Below are positions 13,001-20,425 of a stretch of 64,000 bases of DNA, piece after piece; position 1 is the first letter of the stretch; every line of letters starts with the position of its first letter. The notes beneath the pieces were generated by a model. It saw only the letters and a list, made by a program, of their open reading frames with translations, was not told the origin of the DNA and searched no databases. A program made the translations under genes and the position numbers. This DNA comes from Marinigracilibium pacificum (lineage in GTDB: Bacteria; Bacteroidota; Bacteroidia; Cytophagales; Cyclobacteriaceae), in NCBI RefSeq assembly GCF_012926615.1, contig NZ_JABBNU010000007.1:124001-188000 (forward strand), read 5' to 3'.

Positions 13001-14617
13001 CCATCTGGTTCTGCAAGAGTAACATTCCCTGATCAACCATCAGGAGATGTATTACAGTGGTCTGTTGATGGCGTAAACTGGACTAACTTCTTAAATGGTA
13101 GTGTGATTACAGGTTTACCTGCTGGTCCTGAACCTTCAAACCAGTTGGTAGTTAGCTTCAGAAGAAATGCTTCAGATCCTTGTTATGCAGGAACGACAAT
13201 TATAATTGGAAACGAGTATGAAGATTATGATGCAGATGTTACAGTACTTGATGAAGCAACTTGTAACGGAAGTGATGGTGCAGTTGAAATAACAAATATT
13301 ACCGGTGGAACTGGTAGCTATGAGTATCAATTAGATGGTATTCCTCTAGCATTCCCTGCTGATGGTATATTTGATGGTTTAACAGGTGGTACTCATGAGT
13401 TATTAATTATTGATACAGGAGTAGATTGTAGCAAGGCTATTCAATTCTTTGTACCAAGTCCTGGATTAGTGTCATTTACTTCTAATGCAAGTGATCCGAC
13501 ATGCGCCGGTGATGGCAGAGATGGATCAATAGAGATTCAGATCGACCCATCATTCTTGCCTGGAACGTACGAGATTGCTATAGCAGAACGACCAGGTTTA
13601 GATTCAGGCTTTGTGGCTGTACCTACAAATGGAAGGTTTGTATTTGCTAACCTTGATCAGGGAACATATTATGTAGCTGTTAAAGGAGTAGGAGAAGATG
13701 CATGTCCTAATGAACAAGTAATTACTATTAGTGGTGGACCTTTAGCTGTTGATTTTGAAACACAGTTAGTATGTCAAGATAATAAGCAAGCCTTATTGCT
13801 AACTAATATCCAAGGTCAAATAGGGGCTGATTTCAGACTTCAAGTAAGAAATGTATCAGGAGGTACAGGAGGATATAATAAGACCTTTAATATACCTTAT
13901 TCTGATATCTCTGGTGGTAATTATTTAATAGAGGATGATCAGTTGTATGATTTCTTACTAATTCAAGATTTTTATACGGCTACATTGACTCAAATACAGT
14001 CTAACTGTCCTCCAACTGATGTTGTTGCAAGTGAAGCCAAAGACTTCCAGATAACAGATATACTTGATTTTGATGTTGACAATATTAGAGTTTCATTCCC
14101 TGATAGAGCTACTGGCTCAATGAGAATAACAAATATTCAGGGGGGAACCCCAGGGTATGAGGCCTCAATTGAACTAATCGCTCCATTATTTGCTGATCAA
14201 GGAGTATTTATTGATTGGACAGACGTTCCTCAGGATAACCAGTCATTAAAATATGAGATTACATTTGATGATCTATATGCAGGTGATTACAGCGTAATGG
14301 TTAGAGATGCAGGCGGATGTGAAATTGAGAAGATTATTGAGCTTCCATTAGACGAAAGCATCTTTATCCCTAACGTGTTTACTCCAAATAACGATGGTTT
14401 CAATGATACTTTCTATATCAGAAATCTACCAGATAACTCAAGACTTGTTATTACTAACAGATATGGACGTACTGTCTATGAATCTGATAACTATGATAAC
14501 GAAGAAGGATTTGATGGAGGTGATGAGCCAGACGGAGTTTATTATTATTACTTAGAGGTTCCAGGTGGTGATTCTTATTCCGGATGGGTTGAGATTTGGA
14601 AAGGACCAACAGACTAA
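4040..14617 (+). CDS. Giant SprB-repeat cell-surface protein with T9SS type B sorting domain
   Basis: A 3525-residue secreted protein. Layout seen: signal peptide (residues 1-23); 19 SprB-like repeats of about 80 residues (34-1561), each with a [TS]C-x-G-x-x-[DN]G start, an [FY]EYSIDGG core and a G-x-Y-[DN]-[IV]-x-V-R-D-x-N-G-C end; about 11 Ig/PKD-like repeats of about 93 residues (1569-2587) that begin with ITADQNPxC; three fibronectin III domains (2590-2868); degenerate SprB-like domains; and a C-terminal T9SS type B domain (about 3442-3525, FIPNVFTPNNDGFNDTF). Known from the family: such proteins cross the outer membrane by T9SS and act as surface adhesins, SprB in gliding being the model. 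Adhesin function here is inferred. Its own terminator follows. It is not a one-to-one match to sprB, so no symbol is given. Confidence 0.93.
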   Translation: MSKILNTGLIFLIFLSTSFAVSAQLSASLTVTPVTCNGDADGTVTITIQNGTAPFDVFLYGSSGFPTFPIATVFGLTENTYTFTGLSGDAYQAIVQDDAGAQVLTPRVTLFEPDPLIIDNFSASNISCSGANDGSISFDNVSGGNGGYEYSIDGGANYVSSTTFTGLTPGSYDMVVRDVNGCLSSLNNVVLTEPNTLTIGTVDVIDATCFGDPGTITIIGVSGGTTPYEYSIDNGATFQSSNVFNPTAGSYNIVVQDANGCRVTDNATINEPTQVVIDQVNSDDESCSGAADGRLSVDGVSGGNGPYRYSIDGGATFQASKIFNNLPAGTYDVIAQDDLGCISPVFEVTINEAAAVVIDNVNTTDATCNGNADGQISITASGGNGVFEYSSDGGSTFQSSNIFTGLAAGTYDVQVRGGNGCLSPIVQATINEPTAVVIDDFTSNDVLCFGESNGSITINAVSGGSGSYEYSINGGTTFQASNSFTGLPVGGYDLVVRDANGCESAIQLVSINQPTELLIGTITPTDASCNGAADGTITITGVSGGTAPYEYSIDNGASFVTSNTFTGISSGTYNIVVRDANGCTVSGNTTVSEPVAVAIVGADKTDESCNGASDGSITFTSVVGGAGLPYEFSIDGGTTYQNSNVFTGLAAGTYDLIARDGNGCESGVVQVTINPATSINVDNIAVVDATCNGDTNGELTISASGGNGVFEYSIDGGTTFQASNNFAGLASGTYDIQVRDGNGCLSPIVQATINEPDVVTIDNITSTDVLCFGESTGSIVIDAVSGGSGTFEYSVDGGTTFQSSNSFTGLATGNYDIQVRDSNGCLSAISNVVIAEPAELLIGSIDKTDAICNGVADGSITITGVSGGTAPYEYSIDNGATFQTVNNFVDISAGAYNIVVRDANGCTVTGNTTVNEPVAVSIDVISSTDETCNGSADGTITVETVSGGDGGPYEYSFDGGSTFQSSNTFTGLASGVYDVVARDGNGCESLVSQVTINAAISVAVDNITVVDATCNGDTNGELTISASGGNGVFEYSIDGGTTFQASNNFAGLASGTYDIQVRDGNGCLSPVVQATINEPDVVTIDNITSTDVLCFGESTGSIVIDAVSGGSGTFEYSVDGGTTFQSSNSFTGLATGNYDIQVRDSNGCLSAISNVVIAEPAELLIGSIDKTDATCNGVADGTITITGVSGGTTPYEYSIDNGTTFQAANNFVDISAGSYNIIVRDANGCTVTSNTTVNEPVEILIDAISSTDETCNGSADGTITVETVSGGDGGPYEYSLDGGTIFQSSNLFNGLVSGVYDVVVRDGNNCISQVSQITINAAPSVVIDNISVTDATCNGIGDGALIISASGGTGTYEFSIDAGTTFQNGNNFIGLTAGTYDVVVRDGNGCIASEQAIINEPTALVIDNITTVDAGCTTGSEGEINISVSGGTPTYDYSIDGGNNFIPGNPSFTGLTAGTYDIVVRDANGCTVTSTATIDPGANITVGNIIPVDESCDGNADGSIELQTINGGTPPYTFSTDGGVTYPFNAPGSTGDILTAGTYSIFVRDASGCFVDLGTQTINTTPRVTPEITISADQNPSCIGSTINFTATINNAGVDPDIAWFVNGAEVQVDKSGTYSGTTLNDNDIVSAEVRVTDASFTCVTSTVVTSNDITVDYQNNLVASVNLTVNPAPSCDGEPVTLTAIPSNGGANPTFEWSVNGVVQVGEVSETFVSSTLSDGDDVEVVMTADPAFTCVTGSPASASTTINIAPVENLTVDITADQNNICESGTINFTSLINGGGTNPTYQWLIDGNPITGETNDSFVLSGLASGTYDVSLRVTSSNPCANGSPAVSAPVSITISPELVADISITADLNPACTGDNVTFTANVTNGGTTPGIQWRVNGTDVTGETGLTYTTNTLNDGDIVTAFLTVDPTSVCITPASIESNSINMLVGNGFNPLVEITADQNPICAGNDVTFTSTVSAVGTNPVYQWRIDGVDQPGATSDTFVASGLTDGQEVSLFVTVDPAFTCANQPSVGDTIAISVSNSIDPSVVLVSTNNPACPGGDIVFEAQPTNGGTNPTFEWFIDGNLIAGETSETLTFNTATLNGGEVISVEMTVDPSLTCATSTVVSASENIQLNTASPVGVNIVADQNPVCDGEQITFTATINNAGANPVINWYVDNLLVPGENSVTYAAVLTDGQIVKAVVDADPSLTCVSNNPAESNEITVNTSTSVDPTVQISVDQNPVCINDVVTFTSTVNNAGANPTYEWYVNGVLVAGLNADTYSTDTLSNNDIIRLDVTADPTFRCASVNAVQSNEITLAVASQLNAFVAIQLDQNPSCTNDDVTFSVALSIGSGINPTYEWFVNGTTTGQFGTTFTTNSVVSGDEVYVQMTADPTASCVQGSPAISNVIQIQRVADLTMDVSISADRTQICDGEEVNFTAFTQNGGANPSYQWLINGTSVNGEISQTFTSSTLNDGDIVSVVVTADPNVSCVTNSPIESNEITINVGGQAPVAVDVTASETAICAGTSVTFTANASNAGLNPDYQWIINGVDVAGETSPTFSTSTLNNGDIVSVRLTADPTLTCAVGSPVESTGIAIQVDNAVPQAPVLDPITNAICESFTISWNNVAGASSYEVDISTDNFNTFITGYNAFNTDQTSLVVAGLTTGTTYEVRVRALNGCGISGNSNIESDTPTNDGPQAPTNIQAATIDCDAFTLSWNAAVGASGYFVDIATDAAFANKIVDNVDAGNNLTYDVTGLTQDTDYFVRIAGYNTCATGSYSTVVTITTIGTPSAPVIASSNELCDRYTISWTAVPSATSYQIDVAFDAAFTAILPNYNNRDIGNVTTFNVTGIPAETTVFTRVRAVNNCATSINSNVVQSTTLAADDPACTGGGTGECATVKITPEPVAATCSNSDGGVFFDIDPAVPLVNNVGVIIDLTGPAERTNYNDFTFDGLPQGIYQYTIVYGDSSCIKTGEFTIDRSGTIGEPVVSEVQNSTCVGSPSGSARVTFPDQPSGDVLQWSVDGVNWTNFLNGSVITGLPAGPEPSNQLVVSFRRNASDPCYAGTTIIIGNEYEDYDADVTVLDEATCNGSDGAVEITNITGGTGSYEYQLDGIPLAFPADGIFDGLTGGTHELLIIDTGVDCSKAIQFFVPSPGLVSFTSNASDPTCAGDGRDGSIEIQIDPSFLPGTYEIAIAERPGLDSGFVAVPTNGRFVFANLDQGTYYVAVKGVGEDACPNEQVITISGGPLAVDFETQLVCQDNKQALLLTNIQGQIGADFRLQVRNVSGGTGGYNKTFNIPYSDISGGNYLIEDDQLYDFLLIQDFYTATLTQIQSNCPPTDVVASEAKDFQITDILDFDVDNIRVSFPDRATGSMRITNIQGGTPGYEASIELIAPLFADQGVFIDWTDVPQDNQSLKYEITFDDLYAGDYSVMVRDAGGCEIEKIIELPLDESIFIPNVFTPNNDGFNDTFYIRNLPDNSRLVITNRYGRTVYESDNYDNEEGFDGGDEPDGVYYYYLEVPGGDSYSGWVEIWKGPTD
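5132..8038 (+). repeat. Higher-order tandem repeat of 969 bp (3 copies, four SprB repeats each)
   Basis: The GATGCxAC start of the A-type SprB repeat recurs at 5132, 6101, 7070 and 8039, exactly 969 bases (323 codons) apart. A second anchor, ACAATAAC in the C-type repeat, recurs at 4682, 5651, 6620 and 7589 with the same spacing. Each unit holds four SprB repeats in fixed order A-B-C-D. Units 2 and 3 are the most alike: I count only about eight substitutions in the ~490 bases from 6101 compared with those from 7070. The first unit is clearly more diverged. Confidence 0.92.
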
Positions 14618-14635
14618 AATTTAATTAAAAATATG

Positions 14636-14661
14636 AAGCCGGATTTTATCCGGCTTTTTTT
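14636..14661 (+). terminator. Intrinsic terminator of the giant surface protein gene
   Basis: A 9-bp perfect stem (AAGCCGGAT and its complement) with a 3-base loop and a run of T follows 18 bases after the stop codon. Confidence 0.9.
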
Positions 14662-14674
14662 ATGTTTCATAGTT

Positions 14675-14758
14675 TGGTTGAAAACCTTCGATATTGTATT
14701 ATTGGGATTAATTCGATAAATACCTTTCAACCGAATATCGAATTTATTTTTTCAACCA
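14675..14758 (+). promoter_or_regulatory. Nested inverted repeat before the AAA+ ATPase gene
   Basis: Two inverted pairs are nested: TGGTTGAAAA (14675-14684) with TTTTCAACCA (14749-14758), and TTCGATATT (14687-14695) with AATATCGAA (14734-14742). A further TTTCAACC at 14725-14732 can also pair with the first arm. The element ends 15 bases before the ATPase start, where an operator or a transcript leader structure would lie. No regulator is known. Confidence 0.5.
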
Positions 14759-14773
14759 TAATTCAATTTTTAT

Positions 14774-16162
14774 ATGCTGGAAACTCTTCATAAAACCAGT
14801 AACGACAAACTAGTAACGAAATCCGGAGGAGAAGCTACAAATTATGAGTCTTTAGCTGTTAATATATCTGCATTCTCGAAAGTCGAGTCTTGGGTTAAGC
14901 AGGTGATGAATGCTAGAATGGACGAAATAAAGGATAATCTACCTCCTAAAGGTTTTAATGATATTTGTAAGGCGCCACCTATCCCTGAAAATTCAGCATG
15001 GTCAAGATTAACAGAGGAATTTGATACATCTTTAGTTGAATTATTTACCATATCTGTAGTATTTACATCCCAATTTCAGCCATTTACTCTAATACCTTTA
15101 TGGTCTAATCAAAAATTGAATTTCTGGGCTGGCGGAGGAAGAGATAAAGAAAAATTAACCATAGCACCTACTATGCGTACAATTCTTTTTCTTCTTGCTG
15201 GATTTGATGGAGTGAAAAGGGCGCTATACCTGAATGAATTAATTGATAGCCGATTGTTTAAAGAACAAGTGTTGCATTTGAGCAGAGGTGAGTTTGAAAC
15301 TTTCGAAAATGGTATATTACGAATCAGTGATGAATATTACTGCTCGTTAATGACAGGTAAGAAACCTGTTATTTCTGTTTCTGCTGATTTTCCAGCTACT
15401 TTATTGACTACAAATAAAAGCTTTTCTGATCTTGTTCTGAAAGATAATACCAAGGAGCAATTGAACTCCCTGATAAATTATGTTCGGTTTAGTAATGAGT
15501 TATACGGTGATGAAGATTTCGCTAAAAAGGTAAAGAAGGGATATGTAGCCATGTTATATGGACCTCCGGGGACAGGAAAAACATTAACTGCCTCTGTACT
15601 TGGTAAAGAGCTCGATACTCCTGTTTATGCAGTAGACCTTTCAAGAGTAGTGTCAAAATATATTGGTGAAACTGAGAAAAATCTTGAAAAGATCTTTGAC
15701 AGACTTGAATCAAAAGAATGCATTTTGTTTTTTGATGAAGCGGATGCTCTTTTTGGTAAGAGAACTGAAGTAAAAGATGCTAAAGACAGATATGCGAATC
15801 AGGAAGTAGCTTATTTGCTTCAGCGCATTGAGAAATTTCCTGGTCTGGTATTATTGGCAAGTAACTTCAATCAAAATCTTGATATTGCATTTCGAAGAAG
15901 AATATTGACATCCATTTTTATAGCACCTCCGGGAAAAGAAGAAAGAAAATTTCTTTGGGAAAATAGCATTCCAAATGGTTTTGAGTTTCAGGAAAATTAT
16001 GGTTCTGAATACCTGGCTGATACTTATCAATTGACAGGTGCAAATATTAGTAACATAATAAAACTTTCTTGTCTTGACGCCAAAAGCAACAACTCTAGTG
16101 TACTTTCATTGGACATATTGTCAAAATATATAAAAGCAGAACAGGCTAAGGAAAGGAACTAG
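14774..16162 (+). CDS. AAA+ ATPase of the contractile-injection-system-associated type
   Basis: A 462-residue protein. Residues ~1-215 are an uncharacterised N-terminal part. A central AAA+ module follows, with Walker A GPPGTGKT (263-270), Walker B ILFFDEADALFGKR (~317-330), a sensor-1-like LLASNFNQN and an arginine-rich segment (AFRRR) suited to an arginine finger; a helical lid closes the chain. This combination resembles the AAA+ ATPase of extracellular contractile injection systems (Afp15-like), though that link is from memory of the family and not proven here. The stop codon is one base before the start of the giant effector gene, so the two are surely co-transcribed. Its job may be to load or unfold the effector, or to assemble the particle. 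It could instead be a general remodelling ATPase. Confidence 0.85.
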   Translation: MLETLHKTSNDKLVTKSGGEATNYESLAVNISAFSKVESWVKQVMNARMDEIKDNLPPKGFNDICKAPPIPENSAWSRLTEEFDTSLVELFTISVVFTSQFQPFTLIPLWSNQKLNFWAGGGRDKEKLTIAPTMRTILFLLAGFDGVKRALYLNELIDSRLFKEQVLHLSRGEFETFENGILRISDEYYCSLMTGKKPVISVSADFPATLLTTNKSFSDLVLKDNTKEQLNSLINYVRFSNELYGDEDFAKKVKKGYVAMLYGPPGTGKTLTASVLGKELDTPVYAVDLSRVVSKYIGETEKNLEKIFDRLESKECILFFDEADALFGKRTEVKDAKDRYANQEVAYLLQRIEKFPGLVLLASNFNQNLDIAFRRRILTSIFIAPPGKEERKFLWENSIPNGFEFQENYGSEYLADTYQLTGANISNIIKLSCLDAKSNNSSVLSLDILSKYIKAEQAKERN

Positions 16163-16163
16163 T

Positions 16164-19100
16164 ATGTTTGAAAAAGAAATTGCTTACGTAGAGCCACTTT
16201 CTGCCGTAAATAATCTCAAAGGTAGAGATGGAGGTAATGTTTCTTTAGAGAGCCTTTCTCAGGCTGAAAGAGATGCATTATTTAATCTGTTAGAAGATAC
16301 TGTCGGATTAGACAGTCGGGATGTTGCTTCTCTTTCTACAGATGAAATAATAGACCTTTTAGAACCTTCAGTAAGAGATGTTTCCAAAGGTTCGGCCTTG
16401 AAAAAAAGTACCGAAATAATAAAGAAGGTCGGTAGAAGAAAACCCAAATTTCAATTTCCGTCTGCTGAAGCTGCAATTCCGTCAACAAACAAGAAAAAGA
16501 ATCCATTAAATCAGTCAAAAGAGAAGTTGCAGAAAATGCAGCAAATCACTGAGATAAGGAAAAGGAAAGATCTTATTCTTAAACCGGTCAAAAAATACTT
16601 TAATGGATTAAAAAAGAATGAAATAGCCTCAGTAAAAGGGTTTAGAGAAAAGAATAAGGTTCGTAAGCAATTTGAAGAGTTTGAAAAACAGCTTGTAAGC
16701 AAAAAAATTGAGATTGGTACAAGTGATTTTAAAAATGAATTAATAAAAGCTTTTCCCAATATAAACTGGCAGCAACCATTGGTTGATTTGTCTTCATTGG
16801 AAAATGAATTAAATATCCTCAAAGGAATAGGAGGGACTCTATCTGAGGAAAGTAAAACCGAAGATAATGAAAACCTTTCTTCAGAAGAAAATGGAAATCA
16901 AAAAGATGAAACCTCTAAGGATAATGCCAAGAAGTCTGAGCAGTCGCAGAATGAAGAGAAAATAGGGAAGAATAGTGAGGGAGAGAACAAGAAGGAAGAT
17001 GGTGTTAATGATAAATCGGATTCAGAAAATAAACCATTTTCAAAAGTAGTCGATTTACCTGTTTCTCAAGGAAAAGGTGTTATAAAATCTCCTTTAGAAT
17101 TAGTAAAGAATCCTGAAATAATTGGTAAAACTTTGTCAGATGAATTGACAGAGGAAAACAAAAAAGCCAAGGAATCACTGCCTGAAATAAATACTCCATC
17201 AGGACTTGAATCCGGAGTTTTGAAGCTTCCTGAAGTTAAACCAGATAATGATTCTGATGCTAAAATTGAAGTGCCAAATCCATCAGAAGAACCTGCCAAG
17301 GAGGAAATAAAGTCTAAGGTTGAAAAGACAAAGTCAAAAGCGGTAGAGAAGCTTCCTGAAGATATAGGAGAGTTCCCGGTGTCACTTCCGGATATTGATG
17401 TAGATCTTGGGCCAAAACCAGAAATTCCATTAAAAGGAAAAGCAGATCCTGAAAATGCTAAAAAACTGAAAGAAGAAACCTCTAATGAAGTCGAGTCACG
17501 TAAAGAGAGGTTTAAAAAATTTCTTGAAGCTAATAGAGGTATTGATCTGATTAAACCCAAACCAGATAATGAAATTCTGAAGGCAAAAGAAGAATTGTCT
17601 GATGAAGTAGAAGAGTTAAATACATCATTAAAAGATAAAGTTAATGACTCCATACCTGAGATTGAACAAGGGTTTGCAATAGAAGCAGAAAAAAGCATTG
17701 GCCAGAAATTACAAGAGGAACAAAATAAACTAGATAGTGGTAAGGAAGAATTAAACTCTAAAAAAGAGGCTGCAAGGAAAGAACTTGATACAAATATACA
17801 AGAGAAATCTGCTGAAACGGCTAAAGAGCAAGAGGCAGCTAAGATAAAGGCTCAATCCGAAACAGAAGCTAAAAAGCAGGAGTGGCAGAAAGAAAATGAG
17901 GCTGTATATAAGCAATATGAGGTTGATGCAGCTAAAGCTGACAAAGCGACCAGTGAGCAAATTCAAAATAAATTAGCTGAAACTGATAAGGCAGTAACAG
18001 CTAAACTTAGTGAAGCTCAAAGTGAGACAGATACAGCAATCGCCGAAGCAGATAAAAAGGTCCAGTCGACAAAAGAGGAAGTAGAGCAAGATAAAAGTTG
18101 GTGGGATAAAGCAGCTGATGCGATATCCAGTGTATTTGATAGCCTTAAATCTGCGATAAATAGTATTTTCGATGGCTTAATAAAGTTGGTTGAGTCGATT
18201 ATAGAAGCAGCCAAGGCAGCAGTTAACGGGTTAATCGATGCTGCAACCAAAGCCATTACCGGATTTATAAAAGCCTTTGGAGATATTCTGAAAGGAATCG
18301 TTTCAGTAGTCTTTGCTGCGTTTCCTTCAATAGCTAAAAAGTTTAATGACCTAATAGATAAGGCAGTAGACTTTGCCGTAAAGGCTGTTGAGAAAGCCGC
18401 TGAGGTACTCAAAAAAGCAGTAAACATGTTACTTGATGCATTTGCTGCAGCTGTTAAATTCTATATAGAGGCTTATAGAGCGTTGGTTAATGCAGTATTA
18501 AGTGTCGTCGAAGGATTAGTTGTTGGGTTGATAAAGATATTCAAGGGTATCACAAACCTGGGCAAAGCAGCTATTATGTCACCTGATCATTTCATGGGGC
18601 AGATGTCAGTTGAACTTTTAGGCCAGGATGTAACCCAGCGATTACCAAATGAGCGTGAATTTGTAGAAAACGCTGAGGGTGCAGCCGTGGATGCAGCTGT
18701 TGCCCAGGCTAATATGCTTAGGGAAGATAAGCAAATTCTTTCTAAGTCCTCATATGAGGAATCAGATGTCATGGCTGATGAAGTCTTGACAGATATGATA
18801 TTTGATAATGAGTTGATGGCTCAGATTGGAATGATTCCTGAAGGAGGGACAGTTGAATTTGGGGAATCAGATGATAAGGAGCATGGTATGGATGCTGTTA
18901 AGAAAGATGCTGTAGATGTATCTTCAGTAGCAGAAACTTCTGCCACTGAATCAGCAGCACCTCAGACAGTTCAATCTCCGGCCTCGGCAGCACCACAATC
19001 AGAAGAAAAAGTTGGGCCATTTAATTCTCCAATGGAAAGAGCTTCGTATTTAGCCGGAACCATGAAAGATGCTGTTGTCAAATGGTTTAGCGAAAATAAG

Positions 19101-20411
19101 ACTAAGATTATTTTGAGTCTGATTGGAGCAATCGGTGGATTGATATTAGCCAATATATTGACCGGAGGTGCGGTGATGGCAGCAATTCCATTAATACTTC
19201 AGATAGTGGGTGCTTATTTTGCCGTTGAGGGTATTTATCAGATGGCAAAGCATTTCGGATCATATATCGGGCAAGCCTGGCCGGGTAATTTGGTTCAGGG
19301 AGCAACCCATTTGGCTAGAGGGTTAGCGGCATTGACCATAGAATTAGTATTCGCATTATTATTTGGTGGAAAGGCAGCGTTAAAAGGTGCGAAGAAGGCA
19401 ATTAAGACAGTTAGTAAGAAGGGAGTGAAGGGAGCGATGAAGTCTGGTGCCAAAGCAGCCAAGGCAAGTGCTAAGAAGTCAGTAAAAGAAACAGGTGAAG
19501 CCTTTACAAAACTTGGTGCTACAGTTAAAGATGGAGGTAAGGCACTTGTTAAAAACGGCAAGGTCGCCATGAAAGGAGTTCGCAAGGGCATGGTTAAAGG
19601 AGCCAAGACCTTTGACGACCTGGGTAAGCGACTGAGTAAAAACCTTCGATTTAAGAAATTCAGAATTAGTGTTGAAAAGCGACGATTTAAACTTGAGGGA
19701 GAAGTTAATCCTTGGGTGTTATTGGCAAGTGGGAAGGTGGAATATATTGATGCCAGCGATCCAAGAGTTAAGGGGAAATCTGTTGGAAGTAAAGTTAAAT
19801 TGGATAAGAATAGCAAAGCGAATTGGGATAAAGATAAAGACGGAGTTCTAATAGGCTGGCAGGATACAAAAGTTTCAAAAGGAAAGGGAATAGATGATAG
19901 CCAATTAACAGGTAGCAAATACGTTCAGGATTTGGATGCTGATGAAGCCAAAGCTATAGATGAATTTGCTGAGTTAACAAATTCTGGAATGACCAATGAA
20001 CTTAGGGGAAATAGGATAAGAGGGGGAGCAAAAAGTGAAAGAGTTTCTTTAAGAAAGGAAGTTAGGGATGAAGTATACAAAAATGCAGATTCCGGGATGA
20101 AGGATGCCAATGGATATACTATTTACCTTGATCAAAAGACATTTAAACCAATACCTAACTATGGAACTCATTATCCTAAAAAGACACCATTAGGTCATCC
20201 TCACCCAAAAGCAGGTCAGCCAGTACCAGCTAATCTAGTTGGGAAGCCAAGAGCTGATATAGGACATGCCAAAGGACAAACATGGGAAAAAAGACTTGCA
20301 AAGCATAAAAGAGATGGTTTAAGCAGAGAAGAAATAATTGAGATTGAAAATAATTCGGCTTTGTACGTTTTAGAAGAAAGAAGTTCGAATAGAAGCCGTA
20401 AATTGGATTAA
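16164..20411 (+). CDS. Modular polymorphic-toxin effector with C-terminal GH-E nuclease tip
   Basis: A 1415-residue effector with no signal peptide. Regions seen: N-terminal helical domain (1-80); Lys/Glu-rich low-complexity part (~85-480); coiled coil (~520-645); amphipathic Ala-rich helices starting WWDKAADAIS (646-793), a pattern I recall from large proteins of contractile injection loci; two hydrophobic hairpins (981-1028 and 1041-1073); Lys/Ala/Gly-rich linker; conserved junction ending VNPWVLLASG (~1150-1190); and a variable toxin tip (1193-1415). The tip carries ADIGHAKG (G1367, H1368), followed by acidic residues and a terminal SSNRSRK, as in GH-E toxins of the HNH/ENDO VII superfamily, so a DNase is predicted. 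An ankyrin gene follows after 14 bases. Delivery route and target are inferred, not shown. Confidence 0.85.
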   Translation: MFEKEIAYVEPLSAVNNLKGRDGGNVSLESLSQAERDALFNLLEDTVGLDSRDVASLSTDEIIDLLEPSVRDVSKGSALKKSTEIIKKVGRRKPKFQFPSAEAAIPSTNKKKNPLNQSKEKLQKMQQITEIRKRKDLILKPVKKYFNGLKKNEIASVKGFREKNKVRKQFEEFEKQLVSKKIEIGTSDFKNELIKAFPNINWQQPLVDLSSLENELNILKGIGGTLSEESKTEDNENLSSEENGNQKDETSKDNAKKSEQSQNEEKIGKNSEGENKKEDGVNDKSDSENKPFSKVVDLPVSQGKGVIKSPLELVKNPEIIGKTLSDELTEENKKAKESLPEINTPSGLESGVLKLPEVKPDNDSDAKIEVPNPSEEPAKEEIKSKVEKTKSKAVEKLPEDIGEFPVSLPDIDVDLGPKPEIPLKGKADPENAKKLKEETSNEVESRKERFKKFLEANRGIDLIKPKPDNEILKAKEELSDEVEELNTSLKDKVNDSIPEIEQGFAIEAEKSIGQKLQEEQNKLDSGKEELNSKKEAARKELDTNIQEKSAETAKEQEAAKIKAQSETEAKKQEWQKENEAVYKQYEVDAAKADKATSEQIQNKLAETDKAVTAKLSEAQSETDTAIAEADKKVQSTKEEVEQDKSWWDKAADAISSVFDSLKSAINSIFDGLIKLVESIIEAAKAAVNGLIDAATKAITGFIKAFGDILKGIVSVVFAAFPSIAKKFNDLIDKAVDFAVKAVEKAAEVLKKAVNMLLDAFAAAVKFYIEAYRALVNAVLSVVEGLVVGLIKIFKGITNLGKAAIMSPDHFMGQMSVELLGQDVTQRLPNEREFVENAEGAAVDAAVAQANMLREDKQILSKSSYEESDVMADEVLTDMIFDNELMAQIGMIPEGGTVEFGESDDKEHGMDAVKKDAVDVSSVAETSATESAAPQTVQSPASAAPQSEEKVGPFNSPMERASYLAGTMKDAVVKWFSENKTKIILSLIGAIGGLILANILTGGAVMAAIPLILQIVGAYFAVEGIYQMAKHFGSYIGQAWPGNLVQGATHLARGLAALTIELVFALLFGGKAALKGAKKAIKTVSKKGVKGAMKSGAKAAKASAKKSVKETGEAFTKLGATVKDGGKALVKNGKVAMKGVRKGMVKGAKTFDDLGKRLSKNLRFKKFRISVEKRRFKLEGEVNPWVLLASGKVEYIDASDPRVKGKSVGSKVKLDKNSKANWDKDKDGVLIGWQDTKVSKGKGIDDSQLTGSKYVQDLDADEAKAIDEFAELTNSGMTNELRGNRIRGGAKSERVSLRKEVRDEVYKNADSGMKDANGYTIYLDQKTFKPIPNYGTHYPKKTPLGHPHPKAGQPVPANLVGKPRADIGHAKGQTWEKRLAKHKRDGLSREEIIEIENNSALYVLEERSSNRSRKLD
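19215..19691 (+). repeat. Effector stem segment duplicated downstream (master copy)
   Basis: This 477-base part of the effector gene, coding residues ~1018-1176, is repeated at 22766-23242 with a constant offset of 3551 bases and no gaps. Its last part is also repeated in front of the AHH cassette. It lies just upstream of the toxin tip and so could serve as the homology arm for tip exchange. Confidence 0.9.
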
Positions 20412-20425
20412 AAATTAAATTAACA

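Noticed and set aside
19295-19918. 207-codon antisense frame inside the effector gene
   Set aside because: It mirrors the Lys/Ala/Gly-rich linker; a similar antisense frame exists at the duplicate (22846-23157) for the same reason.
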